Assembly (NCBI GenBank): GCA_005881425.1
Contig: VBIC01000113.1
Location: 1 to 47,093 of the forward strand
Direction: 5' to 3'
Source: Chloroflexota bacterium
Lineage (GTDB): Bacteria; Chloroflexota; Dormibacteria; CF-121
DNA: 47,093 nucleotides
Shown here piece by piece: positions 43,391 through 47,093 of this stretch; within the stretch, counting starts at the first letter, position 1; every line of letters starts with the position of its first letter. The position numbers were made by a program, and so were the translations under genes. Below the pieces are notes generated by a model. It made no database searches. It worked only from the letters and a program-made list of their open reading frames with translations, and was not told the DNA's origin.

Positions 43391-43524
43391 GAGTTTTGAC
43401 GGCTCGCAACTCGGCGATTGCCCTTTTCGCTATCGTAACGTCACGCTCCGTCACTTCCTTTCTCGGCCGTAATGTTGCGGACGGATGCCTGCGGGCAGCC
43501 GGCCACGGGCCCGGCGGCGCCCGG

Positions 43525-43530
43525 TAGATT
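43525..43530 (+). promoter_or_regulatory. candidate -10 box (TAGATT) for the MDR oxidoreductase
   Basis: TAGATT ends seven bases before ATG 43538, another leaderless-type arrangement. Confidence 0.45.
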
Positions 43531-43537
43531 AGGACGG

Positions 43538-44569
43538 ATGAAGGCGGTCCGATTCCACCAGCACGGCGGGCCCGAGGTCCTCCGCTGTGAGGAGGTCCCG
43601 ACCCCCGAGCCGGGCCGCGGCGAGGTGCTGGTCGCGCTCCGGGCGGCCGCCCTCAACCACCTGGACCTCTTCGTCCGGGCCGGGATCCCGGGCGTCCGCC
43701 TGCCCCACGTGGGAGGTGCGGACGGCGCCGGGGTGGTGGTGGCCCAGGGAGAGGGCGCGACCCGCTTCCCGCCGGGCACCCGGGTCTTCTTCGACCCCGG
43801 GCTGAGCGACGGCACCTGCCGCTTCTGCGCCCGCGGCGAGCACAGCCTGTGCGAGCGGTTCGAGATCCTGGGCGAGCACCGCGACGGCACCTTCGCCCAG
43901 GCGGTGGTGGTGCCGGAACTGAACTGCCGGCCCATCCCGCAGCGGCTGGGCTTCATCCAGGCGGCCGCCTTTCCGCTGGTCTTTCTGACCGCCTGGCGGA
44001 TGCTGGTGACCAGGGCCCGTGTGCAGCCGGGCGAGACGGTGCTGATCCTGGGCATCGGCGGAGCCGTCTCCCTGGCGGCGCTGCAGATCGCCCGCCTCCT
44101 CGCGGCGCGCACGTTCGTCACCTCCAGCAGCGACGCCAAGCTGGAGCGGGCCCGCGCGATGGGGGCCGAGGTATTGATCAACCACGCCCGGCAGGACTTC
44201 TCGCGCGAGGCATGGAGCCTGACCGAGAAGCGGGGCGTGGACGTGGTGGTGGAGAACGTGGGGGCGGCCACCTGGGCCGGCAGCGTCCGGGCTCTGGCCA
44301 GAGGGGGGCGGCTGGTCACCTGTGGGGCGACGAGCGGTCCCAAGCCGGAGGAGGACATCCGGCGCATCTTCAGCAAGCAGATAACGATCTACGGCTCGTC
44401 GATGGGAACGCGCGGGGACTGGGAGCAGGTGACGGCCCTCCTGGAGCAGGGACGGCTGGAGCCGGTGGTGGACCGGACCTATCCCCTGGAGGAGGCGGCG
44501 GCGGCCCAGGAGCGTATGGCCAGGGGCGAGCAGTTCGGCAAGATCGTGCTCGAGGTGCCGCCGCTCTGA
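43538..44569 (+). CDS. MDR-family zinc-type alcohol dehydrogenase/quinone oxidoreductase
   Basis: A 343-residue medium-chain dehydrogenase/reductase. The N-terminus MKAVRFHQHGGPEVL and NHLDLFVRAGIPG are typical. A structural-zinc-like loop CRFCARGEHSLC keeps three of the usual four Cys, the first being replaced (SDGTC). The nucleotide-binding motif is degenerate (GIGGAVSLAALQIARLLAA), and SSSDAKLERARAMGA follows the second strand, suggesting NADP(H). It probably reduces or oxidises a small carbonyl or alcohol; substrate unknown. ATG 43538 is preferred over an upstream ATG at 43472 because of the TAGATT box and the family N-terminus. The stop overlaps the CTG start of the next gene. Confidence 0.85.
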   Translation: MKAVRFHQHGGPEVLRCEEVPTPEPGRGEVLVALRAAALNHLDLFVRAGIPGVRLPHVGGADGAGVVVAQGEGATRFPPGTRVFFDPGLSDGTCRFCARGEHSLCERFEILGEHRDGTFAQAVVVPELNCRPIPQRLGFIQAAAFPLVFLTAWRMLVTRARVQPGETVLILGIGGAVSLAALQIARLLAARTFVTSSSDAKLERARAMGAEVLINHARQDFSREAWSLTEKRGVDVVVENVGAATWAGSVRALARGGRLVTCGATSGPKPEEDIRRIFSKQITIYGSSMGTRGDWEQVTALLEQGRLEPVVDRTYPLEEAAAAQERMARGEQFGKIVLEVPPL

Positions 44570-45705
44570 AGCACTGCCCCCGCTCGAGCCGGGCGTGGAG
44601 CACGGTGGCCCTGGCCGCCCTCCTGCTTGGCGCCTGCTCGCCGGGACCGACCGCCTCCGTGTCCGCACACCCCTCACCCTCGAAGTCACGGTCCGCCTCC
44701 CCCTCGTCCGGCCCGACGCCCCACCCTTCGCCGCCCAACCTGCCGGTCGCCGCCGGGATCCGCGTGCCATCCGGCTTCCAGGCCTACGTCTACGCCGGCG
44801 GTCTTCCCACCATCACCGCCATGGCCTTCGGACCCGATGGACGCCTGTACCTGACCGAGGCCGGCGGCACCCTGGCCGTCGTGCCTGCGCCAGGCCAGGC
44901 AGCGACCGCGATCGCCGGCAGACTGCCCACCCCGCTGGGCCTGGTCTGGCGCGGAAACGACCTCTTCGTCTCGGTACGCGGCGGCGTGCGCGCCTTTCAC
45001 CGCGCGGGCCAGGGACTGAGCGGCGGCGAGGCGGTGGTGACGGGCCTACCGACCGGGCGCCACCAGAACGACAACCTGCTCCTGCTGCCCAACGGCGACT
45101 TCCTGCTCGGCCTCGGCTCGACCTGCGACGTCTGCTCCGAAGGCGACAGCCGCAGCGCCAGCGTCCTCAGGTTCCACGGAGACTGGAGCTACGCGGGAGT
45201 GGTGGTGCGCGGCGCACGCAACCCCTACGGCCTGGCCTGGCGCCAGAGCGACCAGCATGCCTACGTCACCATCAACGGCCAGGACAACCTCGGCGCCCAG
45301 CCGGCGGACCACATGATCGCGGTCTCCGGCGGGTCCGACGCGGGATGGCCGCGGTGCTGGCCCTCCTTCCCCGAAGGCGCCCTCCACGGCAGCTGCGCCG
45401 GCGTGACTCCGCCGCTCGCGGTCTTCACGCCCCACACCTCCGCTGACGGCATCGTCTTCTACGAGGGCACCGAATTCCCCGCCCAGTATCAGGACAACGC
45501 CTTCGTGGCGGAGTGGGGAACCAACGGCGGCGGCTCGCCGGGAAGGCGAGTGGTCAGGGTAACCCTCGACGGCGGGGTGGCGGTCGGCGCCGATTTCGCC
45601 ACCGGGTTCGACCATCCCCTGGCGCTGGAGGTCGCCCAGAACGGGGGCCTGCTGGTCGGCGACTATGGGAGTGGACGGATCGTCGAGATCTTCAGCCTCG
45701 GCTGA
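44566..45705 (+). CDS. PQQ-type sugar/sorbosone dehydrogenase-like lipoprotein, probable CTG start
   Basis: An exported six-bladed propeller of the glucose/sorbosone dehydrogenase family. A lipobox (LLLGAC) is followed by a Ser/Pro tether, then IRVPSGFQAYVYAGGL, RGARNPYGLAWRQ, NLGAQPADHM and SDAGWPRCWPSF, which match the sorbosone-dehydrogenase fold. CTG 44566 overlaps the preceding TGA (CTGA) and provides a basic n-region (LKHCPRSSRAW) before the hydrophobic core; the next standard start, a GTG about 13 codons later, lacks any basic residue. PQQ use and substrate are inferred from family only. Confidence 0.8.
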   Translation: MKHCPRSSRAWSTVALAALLLGACSPGPTASVSAHPSPSKSRSASPSSGPTPHPSPPNLPVAAGIRVPSGFQAYVYAGGLPTITAMAFGPDGRLYLTEAGGTLAVVPAPGQAATAIAGRLPTPLGLVWRGNDLFVSVRGGVRAFHRAGQGLSGGEAVVTGLPTGRHQNDNLLLLPNGDFLLGLGSTCDVCSEGDSRSASVLRFHGDWSYAGVVVRGARNPYGLAWRQSDQHAYVTINGQDNLGAQPADHMIAVSGGSDAGWPRCWPSFPEGALHGSCAGVTPPLAVFTPHTSADGIVFYEGTEFPAQYQDNAFVAEWGTNGGGSPGRRVVRVTLDGGVAVGADFATGFDHPLALEVAQNGGLLVGDYGSGRIVEIFSLG

Positions 45706-45893
45706 GCCGCACAGGTCTAGAAAAACCCGACTGAGTCGCATCTGGCCTGGAAAGACCCGACCCGGCCCGGCGTCATGCCGGTATCAGCATCTTCTCGACG
45801 CTGCGCAGGCTGGGCGACTGGCTGGACCAGCCGGGACGGGAGGCCGACCCGCTCCTGAGCCAGAACCGGCCCGGCCGGAGCTGGTTCGGCGCG

Positions 45894-46502
45894 GTGCAGC
45901 CGGGAACCGCGGCTCCGGTAATCGACAGCGCCGGAGTAGAGGGCAAGATCGCCGGGATCGCGGCGATCCGGGTCCACGACCCGGTATTCAGTGAAGAGGT
46001 GTTCCTGGCCCAGGTCGAGCGCATCTTCTTCGCTGTGCTCGAGGCCTGGACAGCACTCAAGCCCGGGCTGAGCCAGGGAGTCATGGCTCCCGTGATCTGG
46101 GAGGAGCAGCGTTCTCAGATCCAGTCGTATCGCGCCGGCGGAAGACGCAACCCGCTCGACGGCCTCAGCCTGACCAGCGCCAACGTAGCCGGGGCATCGA
46201 GCGACGGTAAGGTGGACACGCTGACGGTGCGGATCAACGCGGCATCCTCCGATTACGACGTCGACTCCGCCGGACAGGTGGTCCGGGGCTCGAGGACGGT
46301 GGCAGACTGGACCGAAGACTGGATCTTCCAGCGCCCTGCCACGCTCACCACGGCGCCCGTGGGAACGATCGTCTCCCAGGAGTGTCCCAGCTGCGGGGCC
46401 CGGGTCACAGTCGACATCACCACCATCTGTCCCTTCTGCGGCGCGGCGGTGATCAGCGGCCGCTTCGGCTGGCTCCTGGCGCGGATCGACCGCGTGCTCT
46501 GA
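45894..46502 (+). CDS. Tim44-like domain protein with C-terminal zinc ribbon
   Basis: About 200 residues. The region DPVFSEEVFLAQVERIFFAVLEAW to DWTEDWIFQRPA matches the Tim44-like fold found in bacterial transport-related and membrane-associated proteins. The C-terminus carries a four-Cys zinc ribbon (CPSCG...CPFCG). The frame stays open upstream to 45735 with plausible N-terminal sequence (SIFSTLRRLGDWLDQ) starting around an ATC at 45783, but no ATG, GTG or TTG occurs there; CTG 45747 is in frame. GTG 45894 is therefore a minimum start. A strong hairpin terminator follows. Role unknown. Confidence 0.72.
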   Translation: MQPGTAAPVIDSAGVEGKIAGIAAIRVHDPVFSEEVFLAQVERIFFAVLEAWTALKPGLSQGVMAPVIWEEQRSQIQSYRAGGRRNPLDGLSLTSANVAGASSDGKVDTLTVRINAASSDYDVDSAGQVVRGSRTVADWTEDWIFQRPATLTTAPVGTIVSQECPSCGARVTVDITTICPFCGAAVISGRFGWLLARIDRVL

Positions 46503-46529
46503 TCCGGGCTGGGTCAAGCGCCGAAAAAC

Positions 46530-46563
46530 GGAAAACCGACCATCGCTCAGTGGTCGGTTTTCC
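46530..46563. terminator. intrinsic bidirectional terminator
   Basis: GGAAAACCGACCA (46530-46542) pairs perfectly with TGGTCGGTTTTCC (46551-46563) around an eight-base loop. The arm's A/T-rich ends supply T-runs in both directions. It follows the Tim44-like gene. Confidence 0.8.
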
Positions 46564-46647
46564 TGCCCCGTCTGGGGCCGCCCGCCGGCAGGCGGGCACA
46601 GCCATTGTCTCATTCCGGGCCCTCAGGCGTCCTTTCGTATTCCAGTC

Positions 46648-46678
46648 TTGACAGGAACGGTATCAGACAACCTATAAT
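46648..46678 (+). promoter_or_regulatory. strong sigma-70 promoter without a downstream gene
   Basis: TTGACA (46648-46653) and TATAAT (46673-46678) both match consensus perfectly, with a 19-base spacer. It reads rightwards into 110 bases without a credible coding frame and then antisense to radC. Confidence 0.6.
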
Positions 46679-46684
46679 GGCGTC

Positions 46685-46788
46685 GGTCTGATCGCTGCGG
46701 TCGCCCTGCCGGCCGGAAGGCGGCCTCGCCGACAGCCCAGGATGGGCCCTCGCGCCGGGGTCAATCGTTTCCCCCCGGCCGCGAGGCC
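46685..46788 (+). ncRNA. possible small RNA or structured region
   Basis: The segment after the consensus promoter has GTCGG/CCGAC pairing around GCC-rich repeats, then a strong hairpin: CCTCGCGCCGGGG (46748-46760) with CCCCGGCCGCGAGG (46773-46786), one base bulged. The hairpin is also directly downstream of the radC stop on the other strand and may be its terminator. I know of no matching RNA family. Confidence 0.25.
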
Positions 46789-47093
46789 TCACCAGCCGCC
46801 GCTCGAGCGCAGGCTGTGAAAGCGATGGGCGCTGATGACCAGGTGGTCGAGCACCTCGATCCCGAGCAGGCGGCCGGCTTCGCCCAGGTGGCGGGTCACC
46901 GCCAGGTCCTCGGGGCTTGGAGTCGGGTCCCCCGAAGGGTGGCTGTGCGCCAGCACGACCGCCGCGGCATTGTGCCGCAGGGCCGGCTCGAAGACGTCGC
47001 GCGGCTGCAGGGCGGCGACGTTGAGGCCGCCGAGCGCGACCGTCTCACAGCCGAGCGGCTGGTTGCGGGTGTTCAAGAGGAGGACGCAGAACC
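46789..47093 (-). CDS. radC: RadC family (JAB1/MPN-like) protein, 5' end outside window
   Basis: The C-terminal part of a RadC/UPF0758 protein. The metalloprotease-like JAMM motif is intact: AHSHPSGDPTPSPED. The preceding LNVAALQPRDVFEPALRHNAAAVVLAH is typical. The frame stays open to the window edge with family-like residues (FCVLLLNTRNQPLG), so the gene continues beyond base 47093 and the TTG at 47076 is internal. Despite its name, RadC has no established role in DNA repair. Confidence 0.9.
   Translation of the reverse strand, partial: FCVLLLNTRNQPLGCETVALGGLNVAALQPRDVFEPALRHNAAAVVLAHSHPSGDPTPSPEDLAVTRHLGEAGRLLGIEVLDHLVISAHRFHSLRSSGGW

Noticed and set aside
1-47093. tRNA genes, rRNA genes, CRISPR arrays, insertion sequences, prophage or defence islands
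   Set aside because: I found no T-loop-like segments outside coding sequence, no regularly spaced repeats and no transposase, integrase, nuclease-defence or phage proteins. The window looks like ordinary chromosome.

Overview
The window is GC-rich bacterial chromosome, densely packed with genes on both strands. I see no rRNA, tRNA, CRISPR array, transposase, phage gene or plasmid function. The gene set suggests an uncultured, probably soil-dwelling member of the Chloroflexota/Dormibacterota/actinobacterial side of the tree: LysM/CHAP and M23 wall hydrolases with lipobox exports, a GlpX-type fructose bisphosphatase, bacterial topoisomerase IB, DUF2277, DUF4383 and a Tim44-like zinc-ribbon protein. 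Placement below that level is inference from gene content only.

Layout. 1-4.5 kb: CPBP protease (cut by the window edge), queF and a pyruvate (2-oxoacid) dehydrogenase operon E1alpha-E1beta-E2, in which E2 is interrupted by a small frameshifting deletion. 4.5-8.9 kb: a D,D-carboxypeptidase and 5'-3' exonuclease pair, a CHAP hydrolase, DUF1360, Dabb and a second CPBP protein. 8.9-16.9 kb: an unusual FtsH-like protease, glpX, a PlsC-HAD-GH3 run, a GT-C membrane protein and a small membrane protein. 16.9-21.8 kb: zinc ribbon, topoisomerase IB, a 52-aa protein coupled to an M20 peptidase, DUF4383, a lone Flp pilin and a CruF-like protein. 21.8-31.8 kb: a polyamine/GABA cluster (gabT, aminobutyraldehyde dehydrogenase, potABCD, Tat-exported amine oxidase) with a broken lipoprotein gene inside it. 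31.8-36.2 kb: DUF2277, a DsbA-like protein, a hypothetical gene, a LuxR-type regulator, a HhH DNA glycosylase and an M23 peptidase. 36.5-39 kb: LysM-CHAP hydrolase and M20 dipeptidase, separated by a long perfect inverted repeat. 39-43.4 kb: two sensor kinases and an OmpR-type regulator. 43.5-47 kb: MDR oxidoreductase, sugar-dehydrogenase lipoprotein, Tim44-like protein, and radC (cut by the window edge).

How genes work together. The polyamine cluster is the clearest pathway: uptake of a polyamine, oxidation to an aminoaldehyde, oxidation to GABA, then transamination to succinic semialdehyde. The wall enzymes (carboxypeptidase, two CHAP proteins, M23, GH3) suggest active peptidoglycan turnover. 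Kinase 43390-41747 and regulator 41737-41036 form one operon.

Expression signals are the most distinctive part. Many genes have a TANNNT -10 box only 6-8 bases before the start codon and no Shine-Dalgarno sequence, implying leaderless mRNAs. Six genes lack a sensible ATG/GTG/TTG start, and their expected N-termini begin at CTG; in four of these the CTG overlaps the upstream stop codon as CTGA. Three genes carry lesions: E2 (frameshift with lost residues), the amine oxidase (two frameshifts) and a propeller lipoprotein (in-frame TAG). These may be real decay or assembly error.
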